Shown piece after piece: positions 44,501 through 55,757 of a stretch of DNA of 64,000 nt. This DNA is from Caprella mutica. Taxonomy: Eukaryota > Arthropoda > Malacostraca > Amphipoda > Caprellidae. The notes beneath the pieces were generated by a model. The model saw only the letters and a program-made list of their open reading frames with translations. It did not search any database and had not been told where the DNA came from. Position 1 is the first letter of the stretch. Each line of letters starts with the position of its first letter. The stretch covers positions 1 through 64,000 of the forward strand of contig CANNZV010002358.1 in the NCBI GenBank assembly GCA_947561585.1. Direction: 5' to 3'. A program made the translations under genes and the position numbers.

Positions 44501-45491
44501 AACATTTCCTAGTGAAATAGCTTGCAAGACATCTCCATTACCTACTTTAACATTGATAGGTTTGCTAATATTTGCAAAATCTTTACATAAATTTTTATCA
44601 CCACTCATGTGTGATGAAGAGCCTGAATCTATTATCCAAATATTACTGTCGGCATATTTGTTACAAAGAGCGATATCATTAGCATACATTGTGTGATTAA
44701 GTTCTATATGACTTACATTTACACCATTTGGCTGGTTTTGAGTTCTGTTAGTTTGAGAATACCGTTTAAATTTAAAGCAGTCTTTCTTCACGTGTCCCAA
44801 TTTTTTGCAAAAATGGAACTTGATTGACTGTTTATTTACTGCAGCATCAATCTGAGTATTTGATAATGCCAAAGCATCATTGGATTTAATACTCAACTTT
44901 TCAGCTTCTCTCCGGAGTGTGTCAGCTACGGTAATCCAGGTAGGTATGTCTATCTGTGCTTCAAGTGCGGTAACAAGCACTTCAAACGGCTGTGGTAGTG
45001 ATGATAGGAGACAAATAACTTTATCCTCTTCACTGATCACTTGATTTAACAAGGCAAGCTCTTGAAAAACTTCAGTTAGTTCTTTCAAGTGGGAGTTGAG
45101 TAGTTCGGGAGACTTCAATTTTAAGTTGTAAAGCTTCTTCTTCAGACGAAATTTGTTCGCCCAAGTGTTTTTTCTGAAACGTTTCTTGAAGGGTGGTCCA
45201 GACAGCTTGTGGATCCGTGGGTTGTCCAACTAAGTACAATTGATCCGGTGAAATAGATAGTACTATATCTGCCAGAGCTTTATTCTTGTTATTAGCATAG
45301 GCAGCTTTAACATCAGTTGAAGCGGAATCTATTGGAACTGGTTTAGTTCCATCAGCAAAATCCATCAGTTTCTCTCTTAAGAGATACATCTTCATCTGTA
45401 CCCTCCATGTGGGGTAATTATTTCCGTCTAGGGGAACAATCCCCGGTAACTTATTTGAAGACATGTTTTCAAAGTATTTATTATCATTCAA
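41550..45491 (-). pseudogene. Copia 1 gag-pol polyprotein, broken
   Basis: Domains in order on the minus strand: gag (45491 to about 44860), a zinc knuckle whose first Cys is replaced by Phe (FHFCKKLGHVKKDC), protease WIIDSGSSSHM, integrase HHCC and D-D-E core (SDNGGEY, NGLAERFN), RT with YVDDIIV, and RNase H with SDADW and CVALSTAE. Compared with copia 2 it has four breaks: an extra base in the T-run near 45168 (frameshift), a stop at 44066-44068 before the integrase core, a lost base in the A-run near 42870 (frameshift before the RT), and a stop at 41763-41765 in the RNase H tail. It cannot make the polyprotein. Confidence 0.92.
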
Positions 45492-45945
45492 TACTTAACA
45501 AACATAAACAAACAAAGCAGTTAAATTGATTAACTGTTTAACTGAATTGATGTTTTAAAATTATTCTAATTTATAAGAATAACTTCACTGAATATAATTA
45601 TTAATATTGGAACAGCAACACAAGTCTTAGTTCGCAAGAACCTTTTGTTGAAAGACTGTTTACCAAAGGATAAGGTCACAGATTTAAAGGTAATTTGTGA
45701 CCTCTCTTGACACCTCTTCCGCACAAATACTAAATAATTATACTATAAAAACAAGTACATTTTCGCTAGAGCAGTCCATATAATCGACCTCATTAGCGCG
45801 TTAACACGATATGCTTACACAAGCGTTCGTGCGTATATGTTTCATTTAGTTTAACACTTTTTCACTGCACTTCGTTTTTATTGATTACTGTTATAAACTT
45901 CTAACTTGTTTAAACATAATTTGATTTATAAACTCTTATCGTTCA

Positions 45946-45959
45946 CTGGGCCCATAACC
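45946..45959 (-). promoter_or_regulatory. Copia 1 primer-binding site (initiator tRNA-Met internal)
   Basis: Directly next to the 5' LTR the minus strand reads GGTTATGGGCCCAG, complementary to the anticodon-arm region of initiator tRNA-Met. Drosophila copia is known to prime from a cleaved half of this tRNA with the same sequence, rather than from the tRNA 3' end. Confidence 0.85.
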
Positions 45960-46297
45960 TGTTAGAATTAGGTTAAATTACAGTGGGTTAACAACGTTAA
46001 GACATAGAGTTTATTTAAAGAGTAATATGTTATACAGAGAGAAGTCTATTGGAGAGATGAGTGGAATACATCTCTCACTGAGTAATGCAAAGAACCGACT
46101 GACTTAAGAATTTACATGCGGTGTTATTTAACACGCGCCGGAACTGTAATGGACTTTAGACCTTAAGTCCGTTTCTCATAAAAGTAATACATTGTTATTT
46201 AAACAATAGGTAATTTAATATAGCTGAGCTAGTCTAACAGGAAGTTAACATTAAACATATAAAGAGTGTGTAATACATTTAAACTAAAATTTCAACA
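45960..46297 (-). repeat. Copia 1 5' LTR, complete 338 bp
   Basis: It runs from TGTTAGAATTAGG to TTTCAACA on the plus strand (TGTT...AACA ends) and has the same length as the LTR at 55403-55740. It is transcribed toward lower coordinates. The outer flank from 46298 begins GAAATCGC; the matching target duplication is lost with the truncated 3' LTR. Confidence 0.95.
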
Positions 46298-46974
46298 GAA
46301 ATCGCTACTTCCTCTCTATTTGGATCCATGCAATCAATGGTGTCTCCAAGTTTGTCTTCTGTTTCTTCAAGCAGTTACTTGAGCTTATCACGGCAGGCGT
46401 GAGATGGATGGTGAAACTAGTTGTTTGATAACTCTTCTATGTATTTCTATCCTTAAGAAAAAACACACAGTTACCTGCAAGAAATTGCAGGATTCAGCAA
46501 AAGAAGAGTTTAACTTAATAGAACACTTGGGTATAAAATATAACTCTATGCCAACACAATAATGAATGACACTGAAACTAATGTTATATAATCTAGTACG
46601 TTAATAACTCAAGGTTATTTTACCTATTGACCTACTATGTATATATTAAATTGACGTAAGTTACTTCTTGGTGTTTTTTAGAATGGCCACGTGTGGAGGG
46701 AGAAGTAACAGGAACCATTCGGAATGGTGACAAAGTAACTACTGAGCTTACTTTGATATAGCTACTATTATGAGTATATAAAATAATATATAGCTACTTA
46801 GGAATGTTGAGCGAGCGGCTCGCACAACATTGAACCGCGAGAAACTAATAATTATCACTCCACGATAATAACTAATTCATTTAAATTAAAGGACTATAAG
46901 AGGGAAAAACTACGGAATGAAGGAACGGAAAAATAGTAAAAAAAAAGGATAGTAATTAAACTCAAAAATAATCG
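46298..46974. other. Flank of copia 1, no gene recognised
   Basis: On the minus strand an open stretch immediately outside the LTR (about 46298-46395) could encode LLEETEDKLGDTIDCMDPN-like sequence or, in another frame, a LKKQKTNLETPL-like sequence ending in a stop. I recognise neither. The rest is AT-rich. Confidence 0.4.
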
Positions 46975-47105
46975 ATACGGTGACAGATCTCGCTGTTAAA
47001 AATGTTCTCTTCCTTTTCAATGGTAAATTATTTTCCCAATTTAATGGTGTAGGCATGGGAATTTAATCCTCTCGATCCGGTAGCCGGTAAATTGCTCGAT
47101 ATAAT
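46975..47105 (+). pseudogene. Old Penelope-like RT fragment
   Basis: The plus-strand frame reads TDLAVKNVLFLFNGKLFSQF then NGVGMG before a stop. It aligns with MAVKEVLFIFNNVLYSQF and DGVAMGNPLG of the intact Penelope RT at 39119-41158. It is clearly from a different, older family member, with stops and an indel after the GMG motif. The rest of the element is not visible. Confidence 0.7.
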
Positions 47106-47228
47106 TATATAATGAATCTGTATTTGATAACGTTCGCTCTTGATTTGATATATTAAATCTACATTTAAAATAAATACATAGTTTTTCCATAAGTCTATGG
47201 ATCTTTGAGCGTATTAGTATACGCAATA

Positions 47229-47256
47229 TAGGTAGGTATTTATCAATACCTACCTA
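47229..47256. repeat. Palindrome with 11-bp arms
   Basis: TAGGTAGGTAT and its perfect reverse complement ATACCTACCTA are separated by six bases (47229-47239 and 47246-47256). Confidence 0.85.
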
Positions 47257-47319
47257 CCGACCTTCAACTGTTCATCAAAAGCCAAATAGTTACCTGTGTT
47301 CATCAATACATACCTATTC

Positions 47320-47690
47320 ACCATTTCAATAACAGATATCAACCATGTGTAATTTACCACATTACAACCATATGTAAATTTCTATTTAAATAACAGATGT
47401 TAACCATATGTAATTTACCACATTACAACCACATGTCAATTGTCATTTAAATAGCAGATGTTAACCATTTGCAATTTACCACATTACAACCACAACATCT
47501 GTTATTGTAATGGTAATTGGCATGTGGATATAATGTGGTGAATTACATATGGTTAACATCTGTTATTGAAATGGTATTTGGCATGTGGTTATAATGTGGT
47601 AAATTACATATGGTTAACATATGTAATCTAAATAGTAATTGACATGTGGTTTTAATATATATAATTACATATCTGTACCATATGGTTTCA
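47320..47690. mobile_element. Foldback element built of 60-bp repeats
   Basis: The left arm (47327-47495) contains about three tandem units of about 61 bp with AACAGATGTTAACCATATGT, AATTTACCACATTACAACC and ACATGTCAATTGTCATTT. The right arm (47496-47680) holds the same units in reverse complement. The centre is at about 47493-47500. Further CCACATG and CATGTGG fragments continue to about 47845. No ORF is present. Confidence 0.75.
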
Positions 47691-50600
47691 GTATGGTTTT
47701 AAACATGTGGTTATTATATTGCGTAACCACATGTTATTTTAGTGTTTAGGTTGTTTCAATGTGGATGATACATCTTGAAAACTTATTGCCACATTATAAT
47801 CACCCAACCACATGGCAGCCATGTGTAAGCCATGTGGAATTGTTTGCAGGGATATTTCTATACTAATATGTGATAAGCTACCATTTTATCCGAAGCCTGG
47901 AGAGAACCTTCTTACAGTTTAAAACTCATCTCCAGGCTCCGGGAAAAAATGAGTTCATTATCACTGAGAGAAATAATTTTTGGTCATCAAACAACACACT
48001 GTAGTTTAACTCATTGTGGGTTGATTATACGCTAAAATAGTTAATTCTTGTTATGTGCTAGGTTTAGATGAACTACAGCATGTGGTTTAATTCTCTAGTC
48101 AGTATAAACTCACAAAATATAGGTAAAATTTTATATTTCTGTGATTAGAAATACGCATCATCTATGTCAGTTCACCTTACCTACAAAACAAATCAAAATT
48201 AAACTTGCATGTGGGTAAATTATTTTCCTTTGTCAGTATATATAACCGTCGTCTATGTAGTTAGAGTATTACTATGAAATTATTAATCACATGTATGTAA
48301 ATTTAATGTAAATCAGGCGGGAAACTGGAGTGAATCAGACGGGAAACTGGAGTGGCGCGTCAGTTTCAGTGAAATATCAAAGAAGGTAGGTGTGTAATTT
48401 GGTAGTAACCTTAATTTAATTTCAGCTATGTCCAGTGCTTAAATTTATAGAAATAGCTATATATATCAGAACATAAAATAGGCTAGAATAGTTTTCTGTG
48501 ATCAATTCATTCTGAAAAATAGAAAATCAGCCTACCTATTTATAAATGGGAAAGGTCCAAGGCAGAATCTCCAATAAATTGCAGCATAGCCTTTAGGCAG
48601 CTGACTATAATCTTTAGTTTGCTCTAGCCTCTACTTCTAGGGTGCTTGTATGTAATATAATCCTAATTACAATATAGTATATTGGTGTAAACTTTTTAAA
48701 GTCTCTGTCAGACTGTCTGCCACAGTCTCACTCTTAATTTCTGACTCTCTGCCCTGGCCAGATTGCAGAAACTGGTAAAGTGCTTTCCAAGAAATCCTCT
48801 ATGTTTTCCTTCTCTTCTAAGAAAAATACATGTATATAAGAGAAGAAATCAATAACTGTTTGCACAGATAATGTTAAAATACAGACTGATGCCAAAGTAA
48901 AATTATGTGGTCCATGAACTCTCCAATTTTTTCACCAGTTCTCCCAGATTGTATTTGATGGTAAACTTGTTTGTTTTTTCTTTTCTCATAAATTAATATT
49001 CTTTATATATCACTATTTTGCCTTTAATATTGTGAGTGAAAATTGCTAAATCAATAATATTAGTCAGTTATCTAGTGCATGGAAGACTAGCCAATTGAAT
49101 TAATTTGTTTCCTGGCTTTTTCAAGATTTTTTTTTTAAAAGTAAGAGTACCTAGTTCTGTGCACCACTTCAGACTAATAATTATCTTCTAAATTTCATAA
49201 TTATCTCTTTTGACTTGATTGTTCTGTTGGCAGTCTGCAGAATATGGAATATTTTTTATCCTTTTCTGTGAAAATTATCTTTAGGTTTCTTTTACTTTTA
49301 TTTCAATGAGAAGTTGAGAACAATAATCAAAATAGATTTTTTTGAGATCAGTTTCTATGGACTTTGATATATGATGATCAGTTAATGGGATTTTTAAAAT
49401 CCAGTGCATTTAATATATTCAATTGTAACCTGTATGCCAAATAAATTTTTAAATAGTGTATTTTTTACTATCAAATATTTTAATTTAAACACCAGATTAC
49501 TGAAACTGGTAAATTGTTCTAAAATTAATTCTCTATTTTGCATTCTGTTTTCAACAAAATAAATTTAAATTGAAGAAAACAAGTATTTTTTGCACAGAAA
49601 ATATTTAAAAAATTAATATTCAGCAGATTTGATTTGAGATAGTTACTTTCTGGCTCTTGGTAACAATTTAATTAATTGGGACTGAAATGCTCTCTGAAAT
49701 CAACCTAAATTTCAGAATCTCCCACTGCTTCTATAGAATTTTAACTTTTTATAGATACCATGACTTTCATATGGCTCTTTTTCAGAGAAATATTATATGA
49801 ATTTTTGGTAACAGTAGCTACAAAGTGATTGAAATTCAGTAGCTAGTACTACTTCTTTACATTTAATTCTATGTTGTCATCAATAGCTGCGTGATAGCTA
49901 ATTGATTATTTTTCTCATTCAATTTTATTAATTCTCTGCTTTCAAATCTACTATATTTAATTCTAATTTAGAGAAGTCCATTGGATAAAGGAAATATGTT
50001 CTTGCTGTTACCTAATCTAAGACTGTTTATATATCTCTTGCGGATGATTATTTTAACAATTAAGTCAATTATCATTATATTCATAGTGCATTTTAGTTTT
50101 TTTGCTAATCATTGCTACATAGCTAGTCAGTAATTAGCCTTAATCTCTCAATTGTACTAACTATTCTCAACAATTTCCTAATTTCATATTTTTTGCAGAC
50201 ACCAGAGACATTCTAATGAAGACTTTTGGGGTGGCTTGCCTACTTTTGCTAACATCATCACAACAACAAGAGATTGAGGCCCACTACTGCTGATGTTGGT
50301 GTTAACTTTTAGAGGTAAGTTTCTGTAAGTTTTACCTATTTATTTGACTTTTAGCTAACTATGAATGGGAAGATCTTCATTAATCGATGCTTTGTAATTT
50401 TCTTTTCAGTCATATGGCTAACTATTGAAGAGGATAGGTTGGCTAGAGAAGTAATCTTCCTTCTTAGTCTCATTCCAGCCACCCATCTTCAAAGTCTTCT
50501 GAAGTTGATCAATATTATGTTTCCTCTGATGACATTATGTTTTGGGTCCCAACACTTTTTGAAGGCGATTGATGTAGCATTTTAAATTATTCCAAGTTTT

Positions 50601-52139
50601 GAATTTGCAATATTGCAAGGAGTGCTAAAACATTTTTTTACTTTACTGTGAACATCATTGTACGATATTCTTTCAATGTTATGTTATGAAAGCTCCATGC
50701 GTCACTGTTTTGGTGAATCGCTTTGAGAAATAGCTAGCTGTGAACAATTCAGTTCATGAACTACTAAATGACTTTTTATTTGTTTGGGTACTTAAATCTT
50801 GGAGCTACAAGGAAGCTGTATTTGGGCCTTTTTAAACATAACTATATATAACTTCTTCTTTAATCCTCGAGTTATAATCTAGTTGCAGTTTCTCCTTTGA
50901 TGGTGTGATCTCACATTTAGTAATCTATTAAATGAGTTAATAGAATTGTTATATTTCTTGAATATTTTATTTATGTTTAGTAATACATAAATTGGTAACT
51001 TCAATTTTTATAGCTTCTGAGAAACTATTATAATTTTCTACTTACTAATGTTTACCAAGTAATGTGTGTTTCTGAAATTGTTCATTTTATATTAAATGTA
51101 ATTAATTACAATGATTTGTTAAATATGGAAAGATTTGCTAAATATCCAATTTAATTATTTATATTGTATCTATTTTAACTAACTTAACAGAAGTATTATC
51201 ACTCTATATTTAATAGTTAATCTTCATGCTGTATCATTTATGTATTCTTATGAATTTGATTACTACAGTATTTTGTAATTGAGTGTAGCTAAAGTAAACA
51301 TTATCCAAGTGACTAAAATATAATGCATGTAGGTAAAATTGCTTAACGACTGTATTTTGAAGGATTAGTTTATCAGTTAAAAATTCTTTTACATGAGGTT
51401 TGAATTGCATGCATGTTGGTAAAATAGACAGCCCGCTGTAGTTTAATTAATAAGCATGTAGGTAATGTTTAACCACAGCTGTGGTTTGAATTGCTTGTAT
51501 GTAGGTCAAATAGATATTCAGCTGTAGTTAGAATGGTGATAGATGTAGGTAAGATAAAGTACATGCATGTAGGTAAAATTACATTATAAATTCATGATGT
51601 TGGATTCAAACCACAGCTGTGGTATGGTTTAAAAACAACCAACATTGTGGTTTGTATGAAACTATATATAGGTTCGGTTAAGTACACTTTTCTTTCAGTG
51701 TACATAATATTATAGAACTAAAGTCTAATATCATTATTCCGCAAACCGCATACAATTCTGTTCAGTATATATTTTATTATTTAATATTTACCTTTAAAAG
51801 TTTTTAACACTCTGAGTGCAACAATTGAGTGAATCAATAACCTGACGCTGAAGAAGAAGATTGTAGGGGAGAACCGGGTGAGTTCGTACATTTTTCCTTT
51901 CAAGGCTTATAGAATCTAAACTATTTTGGATACAAGTTAGTTCTAACTCAATCGAATCTATAGGTATTCAACTGCTTACACACAGAGAAAGGATTAGTTG
52001 AATCAAATCATATTTGATTTGTTTTGACTAAATTTTATGGTTTATCTGTGCGCCTACCTACGTGGTGAATTGCTGTTACTATTTAATATGAGTTAAATTG
52101 ACGTTGGTTAAAACAACACATATGTGAGTTGATTATTTT
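47691..52139. other. Long AT-rich stretch, no confirmed gene
   Basis: No recognisable protein domain. Small structures are a near-duplicate GCGGGAAACTGGAGTG-type pair at 48315-48353, TGTAGGTAAAATTG phrases scattered at 51325-51595, and a possible plus-strand spliced exon at 50199-50314 with a downstream acceptor at 50408 (listed separately). Confidence 0.45.
50199..50585 (+). other. Possible spliced transcript segment (two exons)
   Basis: A strong acceptor TTTTTTGCAG ends at 50198 and a strong donor GTAAGT starts at 50315, bounding a 116-bp candidate exon. A polypyrimidine-AG acceptor follows at 50408, and an open frame of at least 58 codons runs from there to a stop at 50583. In the first exon one frame reads MKTFGVACLLLL, hydrophobic like a signal peptide, but stops after 25 codons before the donor. 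No frame joins both exons into a convincing protein, so a non-coding RNA or chance sites are both possible. Confidence 0.25.
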
Positions 52140-52272
52140 TAATTCCCGATGGTCACAACAACTATCTGTGATAGTCAAAACTACTCGTGATGGTTGAACT
52201 AATTAAATGTGATGGTTAAAACAACTACAGAACAAGGTTTAATCAACTATTTGTGTATGTTTCTCCAATCAC
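52140..52272. repeat. Degenerate leader of the 22-bp array
   Basis: Diverged versions of the following unit, such as CAACTATCTGTGATAGTC, AACTACTCGTGATGGTTG and AACTATTTGTGTATG, lead into the homogeneous array. They probably represent its older edge. Confidence 0.7.
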
Positions 52273-53455
52273 TCCTATGTGTTATACCAACTACTCGTGT
52301 AGGTTATACCAACTACTCGTGTAGGTTATACCAACTACTCGTGTAGGTTATACCAACTACTCGTGTAGGTTATACCAACTACTCGTGTAGGTTATACCAA
52401 CTACTCGTGTAGGTTATACCAACTACTCGTGTAGGTTATACCAACTACTCGTGTAGGTTATACCAACTACTCGTGTAGGTTATACCAACTACTCGTGTAG
52501 GTTATACCAACTACTCGTGTAGGTTACATTAACTACTCGTGTAGGTTATACCAACTACTCGTGTAGGTTATACCAACTACTCGTGTAGGTTATACCAACT
52601 ACTCGTGTAGGTTATACCAACTACTTGTGTAGGTTATACCAACTACTTGTGTAGGTTATACCAACTACTCGTGTAGGTTATACCAACTACTCGTGCAGGT
52701 TATACCAACTACTCGTGCAGGTTACATTAACTACTCGTGTAGGTTATACCAACTACTCGTGTAGGTTATACCAACTACTCGTGTAGGTTATACCAACTAC
52801 TCGTGTAGGTTATACCAACTACTCGTGTAGGTTATACCAACTACTCGTGTAGGTTATACCAACTACTCGTGTAGGTTATACCAACTACTCGTGTAGGTTA
52901 TACCAACTACTCGTGTAAGTTATACCAACTACTCGTGCAGGTTATACCAACTACTCGTGCAGGTTATACCAACTACTCGTGTATGTTACATTAACTACTC
53001 GTGTAGGTTATATCAACTACTCGTGTAGGTTATATCAACTACTCGTGTAGGTTATGTCAACTACTCGTGTAGGTTATATCAACTACTCGTGTTGGTTATA
53101 TCAACTACTCGTGTAGGTTATATCAAAAATCTCGTGTTGGTTATATCAACTACTCGTGTTGGTTATATCAACTACTCGTGTTGGTTATATCAACTACTCT
53201 TGTAGGTTATATCAACTACTCGTGTAGGTTATATCAAAAATCTCGTGTTGGTTATATCAACTACTCGTGTTGGTTATATCAACTACTCGTGTTGGTTATA
53301 TCAACTACTCGTGTTGGTTATATCAACTACTCGTGTTGGTTATATCAACTACTCTTGTAGGTTTTATCAACTACTCGTGTAGGTTATATCTACATTTCGT
53401 GTTGGTTATATCAACTGCTAGTAAACTAAGTAAATGTATATCAACTATTAGTGTA
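52273..53455. repeat. 22-bp minisatellite, about 53 copies
   Basis: The unit contains AACTACTCGTGTAGGTTATA followed by CC. The left two-thirds use TATACC; the right third uses TATATC with GTGTTGG variants and occasional AAAATCTCGTG units. CTAC-TCGT-GTAG inside the unit is a short inverted repeat. Scattered CATTAACTACTCG units recur at about 52526, 52727 and 52988. Confidence 0.96.
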
Positions 53456-55402
53456 GGTTGAAATATCGGTCCGGTAAGCAGTAGCCAGACTTTTTACATG
53501 ACTTTTTCAGTCACTATATTTACTCTACCAAATTATAATATCGAGTTAGGTCCCGGTATCAATTAGATTAGACTATTTATTTTCTAGGACCAAATCTAAC
53601 ATGTTCATTTATTTTCTACTTTTTCTTCTGTGATATGCATACTATTTTGATTTTAAAACAATAAACCTAGACCTATCCTTGCTTTTTGAAATGTTTTCGA
53701 TCCGATGAATTGATATATGGTTATTAGTAGTAAATTAATAGATTAGATTGAATAAGTAACTACATCAGGTCAGTTTATAAATAAGTAGTTAGATGACGTA
53801 AATAACTATACGTAGTGATAAATAGGTAGGCTTGATGAATTAATTAACCAGGCTAGATTACAAAAGTTGATAGAATAAATCTTTGATATGCTGCAATTAT
53901 ACTATAACTTAATGAATAATAATAAAGCCTTCATTTTCCAAACCATATTTTAGTGCAATTGATCTTACTCGTAGGCACTGATATAGAGATATGCTAATAG
54001 AATTACCAAGGTCAAATTGAAAACGAAATATTTACATTTAAGTTTTAGATTTATTATTTAGAAGTACAATTTGAATTCTTGTCACTGTCTTTAATTCACG
54101 ACTATAGGTTGCCAATTCCTGAAATAAGAGATTCGTATACTAATATATATATTGAATAGAAATTCATACATAGTATCGTTCATATACATTATCAATTATA
54201 TCACCAACTCTTTTTCCTTTTAGTGATGAGATAGCGACAGCTTCGATATTCTTTTCATGTCTGGAATCCCTAAAAGTATATGATAAAGTAAGAGCTAATC
54301 CTATTGCAAATACACATTTAAAAATCATCTAATATTTTCAAATACTTACTTTGACCTAGAATAATTGTTCCTGAATCATTCAAAGGAATTGAAGAGGACT
54401 CCGATAGTTAATGACGTTGATCTACTCCATCAATTTTTCATAAAGATCTGAAAGTAGATTCAGAAAATTTAGAAAACCATATTAATAAAGAAATGAAGAG
54501 AATTTTTAAATGAGAATTGTTTCATATAGGTAAATTATTTATATAAAATGTTAAACTAATTATAAATCTTCAGATGCAGTATAAATTCAGCTCTAATAAA
54601 TGCAATGGATTCTCCTTGCTAATCCTCATAATTTAGTTTATTATACACTCTTAATTTAGACTTTAATTAAATACCAAAAAAGTATATATCAAAAGGCTCA
54701 CCTCTGGTTGGAGTTGTCCCTGCTAAATCCCTGGACGGTGTTCTCCTCCGACTACCTCCCTGGATGGAGTTCTCCCGGTCATAGAAAACTAGGGTCAAGT
54801 ATAGGTAAATTGGGGCACTTTTACTAACTGCGGTCTCTTATCTCAGAAACATTAATAACCATCATGGCTTCCATCATAGAACCTATCATAAATTGAGCTT
54901 ATTGTGATATTCAGCAATTCAATATATAGCTAAACTAATTTCAGAATGATTTTGAGACTTTCTTAATAGGGTCACAATTCAGAAATTAAAGAACCGAAGT
55001 TACCTGTGTAACCCTACCTATAGGTAGACTAACTAGTTTTAAAATATATAGATTATCAGACCACTTTACTTAAGATACGAGGATAAGTTCAGAAATATCA
55101 GACGGTTCCACATTTTCGGTCGCCAAAGAAAAACTATATAAAATAATTAATAAACTTTTATTTTGATTAGCTATTAGGTACACAGAGAAAAAAGTTTACT
55201 CATATTTAATGGGTCAACAATTTATGCTTTGAATCAATTTATTACGTGAGTTAGTTGGACTTTATTCATGTTTTCACGTGTGTCAAAACAACTATGACGT
55301 GGTGTGTCACCAAACATAGTTAATTCAAATAATTTTATGAATTGAATCAACTTACTATGAGAGTTAGAGTTACATTTTGGGAGTTTGAACATATGTTAAA
55401 AC
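53456..55402. other. AT-rich stretch, no confirmed gene
   Basis: No domain is recognised. There is a weak two-exon-like pattern on the minus strand at 54230-54440 (donor at 54349-54344, acceptor at 54271-54270). At 55073-55115 a diverged end of the TA-flanked MITE family (CAGACGGTTCCACATTTTCG) appears. ACACAGAGAAA occurs near 51975 and 55182, which may mark a further small element family. Confidence 0.4.
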
Positions 55403-55740
55403 TGTTAGAATTAGGTTAAATTATAGTGGGTTAACAACGTTAAGACATAGAGTTTATTTAAAGAGTAATATGTTATACAGATAGAAGTCTATTGGAGAGA
55501 TGAGTGAAACACATCTCTCACTGAGTAATGTAAAAGACCGACTAACTTAAGAATTGACATGCGGTGGTATTTAACACTCACCGGAACTTGTAATGGACTT
55601 TAAACCTTAAATCCGTTTCTCATAAAAGTAATACATTGTTATTTAAACAATAGGTAATTAATATAGCTGAGCTAGTCTAACAGGAAGTTAACATTAAACA
55701 TATAAAGAGTGTGTAATACATTTAAACTAAAATTCCAACA
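55403..55740 (-). repeat. Copia 2 3' LTR, complete 338 bp
   Basis: TGTTAGAATTAGG to TTCCAACA on the plus strand, the same length as the copia 1 5' LTR with few differences. It is followed at 55741 by CTCCTACTCACAC, the complement of the polypurine tract. Confidence 0.95.
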
Positions 55741-55757
55741 CTCCTACTCACACGACA

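Larger units (their letters stand above)
41430..46297 (-). mobile_element. Ty1/copia element 1 (decayed, 3' LTR truncated)
   Basis: Minus-strand LTR retrotransposon. The 5' LTR is complete at 45960-46297. The gag-pol region lies at 41550-45491. Only the first 103 bp of the 3' LTR remain (41532 down to 41430) before the junction with the Penelope element. It is nearly identical to copia element 2 at 55403-59846 but carries different inactivating changes. Confidence 0.93.
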
